From: Alphaproteobacteria bacterium
GTDB taxonomy: Bacteria > Pseudomonadota > Alphaproteobacteria > Rhizobiales > JAJFHC01
DNA: 64,000 bases
Direction of reading: 5' to 3'
Assembly (NCBI GenBank): GCA_021775805.1
Contig: JAJFHD010000090.1
Span: 372,001 to 436,000, forward strand
Shown here: piece by piece, positions 45,025 through 52,771 of the stretch
Position numbering within the stretch: position 1 is the stretch's first letter
Layout: every line of letters starts with the position of its first letter
The notes under the pieces: generated by a model
Databases searched by the model: none
What the model saw: only the letters and a program-made list of their open reading frames with translations
What the model was told of the DNA's origin: nothing
Translations under genes and position numbers: made by a program

Positions 45025-46650
45025 ATGTCCGGCGATTATGAAATAGATGACGGCGTTGTTGCAAACGCCAGAAATCCGTCGAACAGACCGCGCAAAAGCG
45101 GCTTGCGTCGTCTCGGCGGTTTTCTGAATACGATATTTACGATGGCGGTGTTCGCCAGCCTTGTATTGGGTGCCACCATACTTTACGGAAAAGTTCGTTT
45201 CGAGGAAGTCGGTCCGCTCAAGAAGGACACTTCATTTGTTGTACGAAACGGGCAGGGTGTCACGGGAATTGCAAACGCGCTGGAGAAGAAGGGTATCATT
45301 AGTGACGCCCGCGTGTTCGTTGCCGCAGCTCTCATCACGGACTCGAAAGGAAGCCTGAAGGCAGGCGAATACAGACTGCCTGCAAACGTCAGCATGCAGG
45401 AGATCATGGATACTTTGGTGTCCGGAAAATCTGTCCAGCACAAGATTACAGTCCCGGAAGGGTTTACCAGCCTGCAGGTGGTCGAAAGAGTCAACCAACA
45501 TGAAGCCCTTGTCGGTGAAGTCACGCTGATTCCGGCGGAAGGCTCGCTGTTGCCCGACACCTACATATTCCTCAGGGATGTCAGTAGACAGGATATTCTG
45601 GATCGCATGCGAAAGGCACAGCAAAAGGCGCTGGAGGAACTATGGCAAAACAGGGCGGAAAACCTGCCGATCGCATCGCCTGAAGAAGCACTCATCCTTG
45701 CATCGATCGTGGAAAAGGAAACCGGTCAGTCGTCAGAGCGCGCGCTGGTTGCCGGAGTTTTCACGAACCGGTTGAGAAAGAAAATCCGGCTCCAGTCCGA
45801 TCCGACCATTATCTACGGAATTGTCGGCGGAAAGGGTGTGCTTGATCGGCCAATTCGAAAAAGCGACATCGCCAAGAAAACCAAATACAACACATATCAG
45901 ATCAACGGTCTGCCACCGACGCCTATTGCCAATCCTGGTATTGAAGCCATCAAAGCCGTTTTGAATCCAGCCAAAACGAAATCACTGTATTTTGTCGCTG
46001 ATGGCACAGGTGGGCATGTTTTTGCCAGTACTTTGCGCCAGCACAAGGCCAATGTCGCCAACTGGCGCAAAGTGGAATCTGCGCGTCGTCGGGCAAAAAA
46101 GAAGGCACAACAGGAGGAAAAAGCCAGGAAGCTGGCCGCCGCCCAGGCTCCCGCTGTAAAAATTGAGACCTCACCTCCGCCACCGCCACCAGCGCCTCCG
46201 GCAGCCGATTCTGCTGCCGAGAACAAGACAGCGAATGTCGTTGAGTCAAGCGTGAAGAGGGACGCAAGCCTGACGACACCAGCCGCGGCCGCTACGGCTG
46301 AGGTTAGCGGCACCCTCAAAGGGTCGGTAGAGGATGAAACGGTTCCCGCCACCAAGGTGGCGCTTACCAGCCAGGGTGTTGATGCCGAAGAAGACGCCGA
46401 GCAAAAGCAAAAGAGCCGGTTGGGTGAGCGGATTGTTCCCAAACCGCGTCCCAAGCCGACCCGACCCGCAGCTTCGTTGGCGACAAACCCGGACCCGCCT
46501 GGCATCGACGGTTCGCTTGAGGCAGGGAGTGTCGAACAATCAATCGACGCCGAGACGATTGCTCCCCCGCCGGTGAAGAAAAAACGCCGCAAGCGGCGCA
46601 AGAACATAACCAATAGTAAGACGGCCAATCCTGATGACAACGGAAGATAG
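45025..46650 (+). CDS. mltG: Endolytic murein transglycosylase MltG, long C-terminal tail
   Basis: The protein has 541 residues. A transmembrane helix lies near residues 33-52 (TIFTMAVFASLVLGATILYG). The YceG domain occupies about 60-345: GVTGIANALEKKGII, a LysM-like part with KAGEYRLPANVSMQEIMD, VPEGFTSLQVVERV, ILASIVEKETG with the catalytic Glu, VAGVFTNRLRKKIRLQSDPT, YNTYQINGLPPTPIANPG. The last 195 residues are low-complexity: Ala/Lys-rich helix, a PPPPPPAPPA stretch and a basic end (KKKRRKRRK). MltG cuts glycan strands as they emerge. The tail is longer than I expect for the family. Confidence 0.92.
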   Translation: MSGDYEIDDGVVANARNPSNRPRKSGLRRLGGFLNTIFTMAVFASLVLGATILYGKVRFEEVGPLKKDTSFVVRNGQGVTGIANALEKKGIISDARVFVAAALITDSKGSLKAGEYRLPANVSMQEIMDTLVSGKSVQHKITVPEGFTSLQVVERVNQHEALVGEVTLIPAEGSLLPDTYIFLRDVSRQDILDRMRKAQQKALEELWQNRAENLPIASPEEALILASIVEKETGQSSERALVAGVFTNRLRKKIRLQSDPTIIYGIVGGKGVLDRPIRKSDIAKKTKYNTYQINGLPPTPIANPGIEAIKAVLNPAKTKSLYFVADGTGGHVFASTLRQHKANVANWRKVESARRRAKKKAQQEEKARKLAAAQAPAVKIETSPPPPPPAPPAADSAAENKTANVVESSVKRDASLTTPAAAATAEVSGTLKGSVEDETVPATKVALTSQGVDAEEDAEQKQKSRLGERIVPKPRPKPTRPAASLATNPDPPGIDGSLEAGSVEQSIDAETIAPPPVKKKRRKRRKNITNSKTANPDDNGR

Positions 46651-46788
46651 CCGCGTGTCTTGACGCGGTGAAAATGCCGGTCGCAACGTCCGATTGCCGA
46701 TGTCATACCCCAGGCAATAATCTGCCGGTCGCCACAACAATTGTGGGTACCGGACATAGTTCGGAACCACCAAATCGGAGCGCAACTA

Positions 46789-47670
46789 ATGTCGCTGACA
46801 AGTATGACTGGCTTCGCCCGTAGTGACGGTGTTCACACAGGGGTGCGCTGGCACTGGGAAATCAAGACCGTAAACGGCAAGGGCCTCGATATTCGAACCA
46901 GAGTTCCCCCGGGTTTTGAGGGACTGGAACAGGCCGTGCGCGGGGCGGTGGCACGGTACGTCCGCCGGGGAAACTGCCAGATCGCGCTGCAAGTCGTTCA
47001 AGAAGAGGGCGCCACCCAATTGGTTGTCAACGACGCGGTGCTTGACCAGGTGGTGAGCGCCGCCAAAGCGATATCCGAGCGCATAGATTTGGCCCCACCC
47101 AGTGCAGATGGCCTTCTTGCCATCAAGGGGGTGCTTGAACTTTCCAAACCAGACTACGAAGAAAACAGCGAGCTCAATGACAGCATTATTGCTGGTCTGG
47201 AAGACACACTCCAGGATTTGGCTGACAACAGACGCGGAGAAGGCAATCGTCTCGAAACATTGCTGGTCGGGCAACTGGCGGAAATCGAGCGGTTGACTCA
47301 GCAGGCGCGTGACTGTCCAGCGCGGTCGATTGACGCAATCAGGATGCGATTGTCCGGACAGATTGCCGTACTGTTGGAAGAATCGGCGTCCTTTGATCCC
47401 GACAGGCTTCATCAGGAGGCTTTGTTGCTCTCTACAAAGGCCGACATTCAGGAAGAGCTTGACCGGCTTGATACGCATATTGCTGCTGCAAGAGATTTGT
47501 TCAAGGAATCGGGGCCGGTGGGCCGAAAGCTTGATTTTCTTGCACAGGAGTTCAACCGCGAGACGAATACTGTGTGTTCCAAATCCAACGATTCCTCGCT
47601 GACCGCGATTGGCCTTGGCCTTAAGTCGGTGATCGACCAGATGAAAGAACAGGTTCAAAACATTGAATAG
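46789..47670 (+). CDS. YicC/YloC family endoribonuclease-like protein
   Basis: The protein has 293 residues from ATG 46789 (CGGAG upstream). It opens SLTSMTGFARSDG and contains WEIKTVNGKGLDIRTRVPPG and the C-terminal KLDFLAQEFNRETNTVCSK, both YicC hallmarks. YicC from E. coli acts as an endoribonuclease and adaptor in small RNA decay. Its end overlaps the gmk start by 8 bp, the usual pairing. Confidence 0.92.
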   Translation: MSLTSMTGFARSDGVHTGVRWHWEIKTVNGKGLDIRTRVPPGFEGLEQAVRGAVARYVRRGNCQIALQVVQEEGATQLVVNDAVLDQVVSAAKAISERIDLAPPSADGLLAIKGVLELSKPDYEENSELNDSIIAGLEDTLQDLADNRRGEGNRLETLLVGQLAEIERLTQQARDCPARSIDAIRMRLSGQIAVLLEESASFDPDRLHQEALLLSTKADIQEELDRLDTHIAAARDLFKESGPVGRKLDFLAQEFNRETNTVCSKSNDSSLTAIGLGLKSVIDQMKEQVQNIE

Positions 47671-48313
47671 AGATGGTTCCCCAGACGACATCGAACGACG
47701 CGGGTTGATGTTGGTTTTGTCCTCACCCTCAGGGGCGGGGAAAACCACATTGTCCCGCAGGCTGCTGGCAACTGACCCGGACATCACCATGTCGGTGTCG
47801 GTTACAACACGGCCGCCGCGCCCCGGCGAGATCGATGGCAAGGACTACCGGTTCATATCGACCGAGGAGTTCGGTCTCATGCGAAACCGCGGCGAATTGC
47901 TTGAGTGGGCAAAAGTGTTCGACAACTACTATGGCACCCCGCTTGGACCCGTCGAGCAACTCCTGTCGTCAGGCCGCGATGTGCTTTTTGACATCGACTG
48001 GCAGGGTACCCAGCAGATCTCGGAAAAGATGGGTGCCGATCTGGTCCGGGTGTTCGTTCTTCCGCCATCGGCCAGCGCCCTGGAGCAACGCCTGACCAAA
48101 CGTGCGCAGGATCCGCCTGACGTCGTCGCAGGACGTATGGCAAAGGCATCTGATGAGATTAGCCACTGGGCTGAATATGACTATGTATTGGTCAATGAAG
48201 ATCTTGAGCGAAGTGACGAAGCGATCTCATCTATCTTGAGAGCCGAACGTCTGAAACGGACACGTCGGTTTGGGTTGTCGGATTTTGTGCGCCATTTGCA
48301 GTCGGGACTGTGA
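47663..48313 (+). CDS. gmk: Guanylate kinase
   Basis: The protein has 216 residues from TTG 47663, overlapping the yicC stop; an ATG at 47708 would remove 15 residues and begin right at MLVLSSPSGAG. The P-loop is SPSGAGKTTLSRRL; SVTTRPPRPGEIDGKDY binds GMP. It phosphorylates GMP to GDP and links to guaA/guaB function. Downstream the order changes from the expected rsmA-containing block to an accessory segment. Confidence 0.94.
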   Translation: MNRDGSPDDIERRGLMLVLSSPSGAGKTTLSRRLLATDPDITMSVSVTTRPPRPGEIDGKDYRFISTEEFGLMRNRGELLEWAKVFDNYYGTPLGPVEQLLSSGRDVLFDIDWQGTQQISEKMGADLVRVFVLPPSASALEQRLTKRAQDPPDVVAGRMAKASDEISHWAEYDYVLVNEDLERSDEAISSILRAERLKRTRRFGLSDFVRHLQSGL

Positions 48314-48395
48314 TAGGCAAGCCGGGTCGGCCGTTTAGCGCTGATAACGACTATGGGTGCCTCTGTGACAATCGTCCGTGTAAGGTAATAGTCTG

Positions 48396-49385
48396 ATGAC
48401 CATAGCAGTGACTATGGGCGACCCGGCCGGGATCGGACCGGAGATTGCCGCCAAACTGTTTGCAAGAGAAAATCTGTCAGTGCCTACCTTCGTTATTGGT
48501 GACTGCCGGGCGATCCGGCAACAGGTCGACAGTCTGTCCCTTGACCTTTCCGTGCGGCCGATCGACTGTCCGGCTGACGTCCCTGTCGACCCCAAGGTTC
48601 TACCCGTGCTCAACATTGGCACTCTGCCTGGCACCATCCCGTTGGGGAAAGTGGATCGGGACTGTGGGGCGGCGGCTTTCGCCTATGTGAAAAAGGGTAT
48701 TGAACTTGCAATGGCAGGTCACATCGATGCACTGGTCACAGCACCGATCCACAAGGAGGCATTGGCCCTGGCCGGCATTGAGTATCCCGGCCATACCGAA
48801 ATTCTGGCATCTCTGACGAAAACTGAGAATTTCGCGATGATGCTCATGAACGATGATTTGCGGGTGATCCTGGTGACGGTCCATGTTGCCATGCGCGACG
48901 TGCCGGAACTGATTACCGTCGAACGCGAGCAGGCAACGATAGAACTCGCCAGAGAGGCCTGCAAACACATGGGAATCGATAAGCCGAGGATAGCAGTTGC
49001 TGGTTTGAATCCGCATGCCGGTGAAAACGGTCTTTTTGGAAACGAAGACACAGACTTCATTCTTCCAGCGATTGAACGGTGCCGGGAATCGGGTATCGAT
49101 GTCTCGGGCCCGTGGCCCGGTGACACGGTTTTCATGCGCGCGCGCGGTGGCGAGTTCGATATCGTGGTTGCCCAGTATCACGATCAGGGCTTGATCCCGG
49201 TAAAATACCTTGGGCTGGATGAAGGCGTGAATGTGACTGTCGGGCTGCCATTCGTGCGCACCAGTGTGGATCATGGGACAGCCTTCGATATCGCGGGAAA
49301 AGGTGTTGCGGATCATCGAAGCCTTCATGTAGCCTACAAACAGGCTCTGGCCATGATCAGGGGCCGCGCGGAGGCCGCGCAATGA
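48396..49385 (+). CDS. PdxA family dehydrogenase, PdxA2-like
   Basis: The protein has 329 residues. Metal ligands His163, His207 and His262 align with the zinc ligands of E. coli PdxA; TAPIHKEALALAGIEYPGHTE and TSVDHGTAFDIAG are family motifs. The segment RARGGEFDIVVAQYHDQGLI (248-267) matches the PdxA2 type, which oxidises D-threonate or D-erythronate 4-phosphate in sugar-acid catabolism, more than biosynthetic PdxA, which usually has a QPKYL-type text there. No DUF1537 kinase, the usual partner of PdxA2, is nearby. The stop overlaps the next start as ATGA, so it is coupled to the fusion gene. The subfamily call is from recalled motifs. Confidence 0.75.
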   Translation: MTIAVTMGDPAGIGPEIAAKLFARENLSVPTFVIGDCRAIRQQVDSLSLDLSVRPIDCPADVPVDPKVLPVLNIGTLPGTIPLGKVDRDCGAAAFAYVKKGIELAMAGHIDALVTAPIHKEALALAGIEYPGHTEILASLTKTENFAMMLMNDDLRVILVTVHVAMRDVPELITVEREQATIELAREACKHMGIDKPRIAVAGLNPHAGENGLFGNEDTDFILPAIERCRESGIDVSGPWPGDTVFMRARGGEFDIVVAQYHDQGLIPVKYLGLDEGVNVTVGLPFVRTSVDHGTAFDIAGKGVADHRSLHVAYKQALAMIRGRAEAAQ

Positions 49386-50998
49386 ATCCGACATTTATTT
49401 TCATGTTGACCCACAACGACGTCACGGTCGCAGACGCGCGTGCCCGTGTCCGCGAGTTAGGGGATGCCGGCGTCGAGGTCATCGGCTTTAAGGATATCGG
49501 CCTGCCTGTCGAGGAACTGAAGCTTTTGTCGGACGACATTCGAAAGTCAGGCCGGAAGGTGGCGCTGGAAGTTGTCAGTCTCGACCCTGATACGGAGTTG
49601 GAATCTGCGGCGGCAGCGGTCGGGCTGGACGTTGATTATTTGCTGGGAGGAACCTGCCCGGAAGGGGTTCTGCCACTGATTGCTGACACCCGGATTCGTT
49701 ATTTTCCTTTTTGCGGACAAATCGAAGGCCATCCGAGCAAGCTGATGGGTGACGCCAACGCGATTGCCCATGATGCCGCAAGATTGACGGCCATGAATGG
49801 TGTCGACGGTGTCGACCTGCTGGCGTATCGCTGGCACGGCGGCGATGTGCCCGGAATGGTTTCGTCCGTGATCGACGCGGCCCGTGGCAAGGTTATCGCA
49901 GCCGGAAGCATCGATCGGGTTGAGCGTGTGCGCGATCTTGCGAAAGCCGGCGTGAGCGCCTTCACCGTCGGTACGGCCGCTTTTTCCAACCGCTTTCCGG
50001 CCATCGGCAGCGGGCTGCGCGCGCAGGTCGACAGCATATTGCAGATCGGCCTTGAAGGAGAGTTTGCGGTTTCCAAGACGATGATTGAAAACGCCGCCGG
50101 TCGGATTGTTCATCAAGTGCGCGAAACCCCGGTTGTTCGGGCCGATGGGCTGTTTGAACAGCAGGGCGGCAACGTGTTTCTCAAATTGGAATCCTTGCAG
50201 CACTCGGGTTCATTCAAGGCGCGTGGAGCCTTTAACACGTTGCTTTCCATGGATGTGCCGCCAGTTGGCGTCGTTGCGGCTTCTGGCGGCAACCATGGCG
50301 CCGCCGTGGCCTACGCCTGCCGGAAACTGGGGATCTCAGCGGAGGTTTTCGTTCCGGAGATTTCATCCCCAACAAAGCTGGACCGCCTCAGAGAATATGG
50401 AGCAACGGTCCACGTGGTTCCGGGAACCTTTGCCAATGCCCTTGAAGCTTGCAATGAGCGCCAGGAGCAGACCGGTGCGTCGTCGATCCATGCCTATGAT
50501 GCGTTGTCGGTTGTCGCCGGCCAGGGGACAACCGGCCGCGAAATCTCCAAACAGATCGGCAATGTCGACACGGTTCTCGTCGCCGTAGGCGGAGGCGGGC
50601 TGATCGGCGGCATATCATCCTGGTTTCGGGGAGATGTGAAGGTGGTTGGGGTGGAACCGCTGTCCTGCCGGTCGATGGCTGCAGCCCTTGAAGCCGGTGA
50701 GCCTGTGGACGTGGATGTTGGCGGGCTTGCCGCGGACTCCCTGGGGGCAAGAAAGGTCGGCAATATTGCCTACGACGCCGCCCGAAGGTTTGTCGACCAG
50801 GTCGTGACTCTGCAAGATGCTGACATTCGCGCCGCACAACTGTTTTTGTGGAACGAATATCGGGTCGTGGCGGAGCCGGCGGGAGCCGCAGCTCTGGCCC
50901 CGTTGCTCACCGGCGCCTATGTGGCCGAGGCCGGGGAAAACGTGTGCGTCCTGGTGTGCGGCGGCAACACCGATCTGGCAACACTGTCTGCCGCATAG
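49382..50998 (+). CDS. Fusion: TIM-barrel-like domain plus fold-type II PLP dehydratase
   Basis: The protein has 538 residues. Residues 1-215 resemble an uncharacterised HisA/TrpC-like barrel: FIFMLTHNDVTVADA, VIGFKDIGLPVEEL, YLLGGTCPEGVLPL, VDGVDLLAYRW, and phosphate-site-like GSIDR (175-179) and VGTAA (196-200). Residues about 230-538 are a threonine dehydratase-like enzyme: PLP Lys279 in SGSFKARGAF, SGGNHGAAVAYA (301-312), glycine-rich GGGGLIGGI (403-411) and CGGNTD near the end. It lacks an ACT regulatory domain, as catabolic dehydratases do. Coupling to a PdxA2-like gene suggests a common pathway on a phosphorylated hydroxy- or amino acid. I know no characterised protein with this domain order. 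Confidence 0.75.
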   Translation: MNPTFIFMLTHNDVTVADARARVRELGDAGVEVIGFKDIGLPVEELKLLSDDIRKSGRKVALEVVSLDPDTELESAAAAVGLDVDYLLGGTCPEGVLPLIADTRIRYFPFCGQIEGHPSKLMGDANAIAHDAARLTAMNGVDGVDLLAYRWHGGDVPGMVSSVIDAARGKVIAAGSIDRVERVRDLAKAGVSAFTVGTAAFSNRFPAIGSGLRAQVDSILQIGLEGEFAVSKTMIENAAGRIVHQVRETPVVRADGLFEQQGGNVFLKLESLQHSGSFKARGAFNTLLSMDVPPVGVVAASGGNHGAAVAYACRKLGISAEVFVPEISSPTKLDRLREYGATVHVVPGTFANALEACNERQEQTGASSIHAYDALSVVAGQGTTGREISKQIGNVDTVLVAVGGGGLIGGISSWFRGDVKVVGVEPLSCRSMAAALEAGEPVDVDVGGLAADSLGARKVGNIAYDAARRFVDQVVTLQDADIRAAQLFLWNEYRVVAEPAGAAALAPLLTGAYVAEAGENVCVLVCGGNTDLATLSAA

Positions 50999-51009
50999 CG
51001 TTGGGTTTT

Positions 51010-51912
51010 TCAGGAACCGGTTCCCGGCGGGCGGTCCGGAGAAACCGCGGGCGGTGGTGCTGCGGAAAACGGTGCGGACAACTGGCCCAGAAAGCTGGAA
51101 GGCATCGGTCCGTCTATACCGATCCTGGCTGGAGGACGGCGGTCCGAGTCGAAATACGTCCTGAAGATCATGTCCCAGATCATCAGGTTTTCTCCGTAGT
51201 TCTTGTTTCCTTCGCGGATGTCCATCGAATGATGCCAGCGGTGAAGCCCTGGCGTGTTGAAGACGTAGTTGATCGGCCCAAACCGCATTTCAATGTTGCA
51301 ATGGGTCAGAACGCCAATGAATGCGGTTATGGCGCTTACCCACAGAAATACGATCGCAGGCGCCCCCACAAGGTAGAGCAATGGCTGGCTCAGGATGATG
51401 CTGACAAATGTATCGACGAAGTGAAATCGGCCGGTATTTATGAACCAGAGCCTGGTTACACTATGGTGTACAGCGTGAAACCGCCAAAGAAACGCACTCT
51501 GATGCGCAATCCTGTGGGCCCAGTACAACCCGAACTCAGCAACGACGAGGCCGACGACGACCTGGAAGAACAGCGGCAGTTGTGACGGCCACAATGGGCC
51601 GTTGCCTCCGGCCGACTGGATTGCGCCGGCTAACCCGGCGGTACCGGAGACCACCACGAGGACTTGAACGATGCCTTTGTTGAGCACGGTGTGAGCCAAG
51701 TTTGCAAAAGTCTGATGATCGTTTTCCAGCCAGCTTCGCTCATGGGGCATGACCCGTTCGAACAGGCCAATTGTGATGGCGAAAAGTATGTAGGTGAGGT
51801 TGAACCACAAAACCCCGTTGCCGGACGCGATGCCGGCCGCTGTAGCGACGAGGGCGGACACAAGCAGCACCGGCCAGAGCAGACAGGACAACATGTGGCG
51901 TAAGGTGTTCAT
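51010..51912 (-). CDS. Sterol desaturase/fatty acid hydroxylase family protein
   Basis: The protein has 300 residues from ATG 51912; an in-frame extension to 52056 lacks support. Several transmembrane helices precede and flank the three histidine boxes of the di-iron family: HRIAH, HAVHHS and HRWHHSMD. ENLMIWDMIFRTYFD is another hallmark. The enzyme probably hydroxylates or desaturates a lipid in the inner membrane; substrates include carotenoids, hopanoids and sphingoid or acyl chains. The C-terminal 30 residues are Pro/Ala-rich. It converges with the fusion gene (11-bp gap). Confidence 0.88.
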   Translation of the reverse strand: MNTLRHMLSCLLWPVLLVSALVATAAGIASGNGVLWFNLTYILFAITIGLFERVMPHERSWLENDHQTFANLAHTVLNKGIVQVLVVVSGTAGLAGAIQSAGGNGPLWPSQLPLFFQVVVGLVVAEFGLYWAHRIAHQSAFLWRFHAVHHSVTRLWFINTGRFHFVDTFVSIILSQPLLYLVGAPAIVFLWVSAITAFIGVLTHCNIEMRFGPINYVFNTPGLHRWHHSMDIREGNKNYGENLMIWDMIFRTYFDSDRRPPARIGIDGPMPSSFLGQLSAPFSAAPPPAVSPDRPPGTGS

Positions 51913-52012
51913 GAATTTGATTCGTCCCGAGATTGTGCATGCCCCGAATGCGAGATGGGTTTTATAGTCGCACAGAACGCAGATGTCTGCTGCAAAACCC
52001 TGTTTGAGGGGT

Positions 52013-52630
52013 CTACATTGCGGTTCCTGATTTGATCGCGGCCAGTTCAGTCTCAAGTTCGACGATTCTGTCTTGGAGACCCCGGACAGCTTTTTGAATG
52101 TCGGGTTCCGTAAATCGCGGATTGATGTGTTGCGGGCAGTTCACGCTCCAGGCTTCCACATGAAACAGAATCGCCCTTTCCGCTGTGGCGTCATATCCTG
52201 CCGGCATCAGACGATCACGCAGAACCGGATCCATCACTGTTTCAGCGGTACCCCAGAACTTGACCCGCTGACGCGTCTCGTAGCTCATGAAAAAGATGAA
52301 GGCTGACGGGTTCTCGGACAGGTTGCCTGTAGAGATGTATTGTCTGTTGCCTGAAAAATCAGCGAATCCCAGTGTCCTTTGGTCAAGCACTTTGACAAAC
52401 CCTGCAGGTCCGCCCCGGTGCTGAATGTAGGGTTGACCGGCAACGCTCGCAGTTCCCAGATACAGTGAATCGCGCAGTTCGATCCATTGTCTGATGTTGT
52501 CCGTCAGGTCTCTGGCCCAGCCGGAACTGTCGCCGGCGGTTATGTTCTGCGCACGCGACCCGAGCCGCTCCTGTGTCCGTTTAACAGCGTCCGAGAACAC
52601 CACATCCTCGATCGGCTTGTCCGATATCAT
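52013..52630 (-). CDS. Pyridoxamine 5'-phosphate oxidase-like FMN-binding protein
   Basis: The protein has 205 residues. A PNPOx-type split barrel is visible: SLYLGTASVAGQPYIQHRGG, LGFADFSGNRQYIS, FIFFMSYETRQRVKFWGTAE and the ending SVNCPQHINPRF. A short coiled coil (IVELETELAAIK) closes it. Such proteins bind FMN or F420 and rarely act in vitamin B6 synthesis. Being near a PdxA-like gene does not make it PdxH: it lacks the typical PdxH sequence pattern. The gene starts 97 bp from the antiporter's in-frame start region, on the opposite strand. Confidence 0.8.
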   Translation of the reverse strand: MISDKPIEDVVFSDAVKRTQERLGSRAQNITAGDSSGWARDLTDNIRQWIELRDSLYLGTASVAGQPYIQHRGGPAGFVKVLDQRTLGFADFSGNRQYISTGNLSENPSAFIFFMSYETRQRVKFWGTAETVMDPVLRDRLMPAGYDATAERAILFHVEAWSVNCPQHINPRFTEPDIQKAVRGLQDRIVELETELAAIKSGTAM

Positions 52631-52771
52631 GCAGAACCTCGTCCACTCATTTGGGCGGCATCATCGATAGCTTCGGTTTCGATCATATAATTAATTGTAA
52701 TCATTCATGAACCCAATTTTCACCGGGTGATTTTTCTCGACGAACGGGCACTGAACGTTTACCCAAGCAGC

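Noticed and set aside
46786..47841. Minus-strand open frame of 351 codons
   Set aside because: It lies opposite yicC and gmk, both with unmistakable motifs; its composition is typical of an antisense shadow.
52013..52630. PdxH (pyridoxine phosphate oxidase) near a PdxA-like gene
   Set aside because: The protein is only a member of the broad FMN-binding split-barrel superfamily; PdxH sequence pattern is missing.
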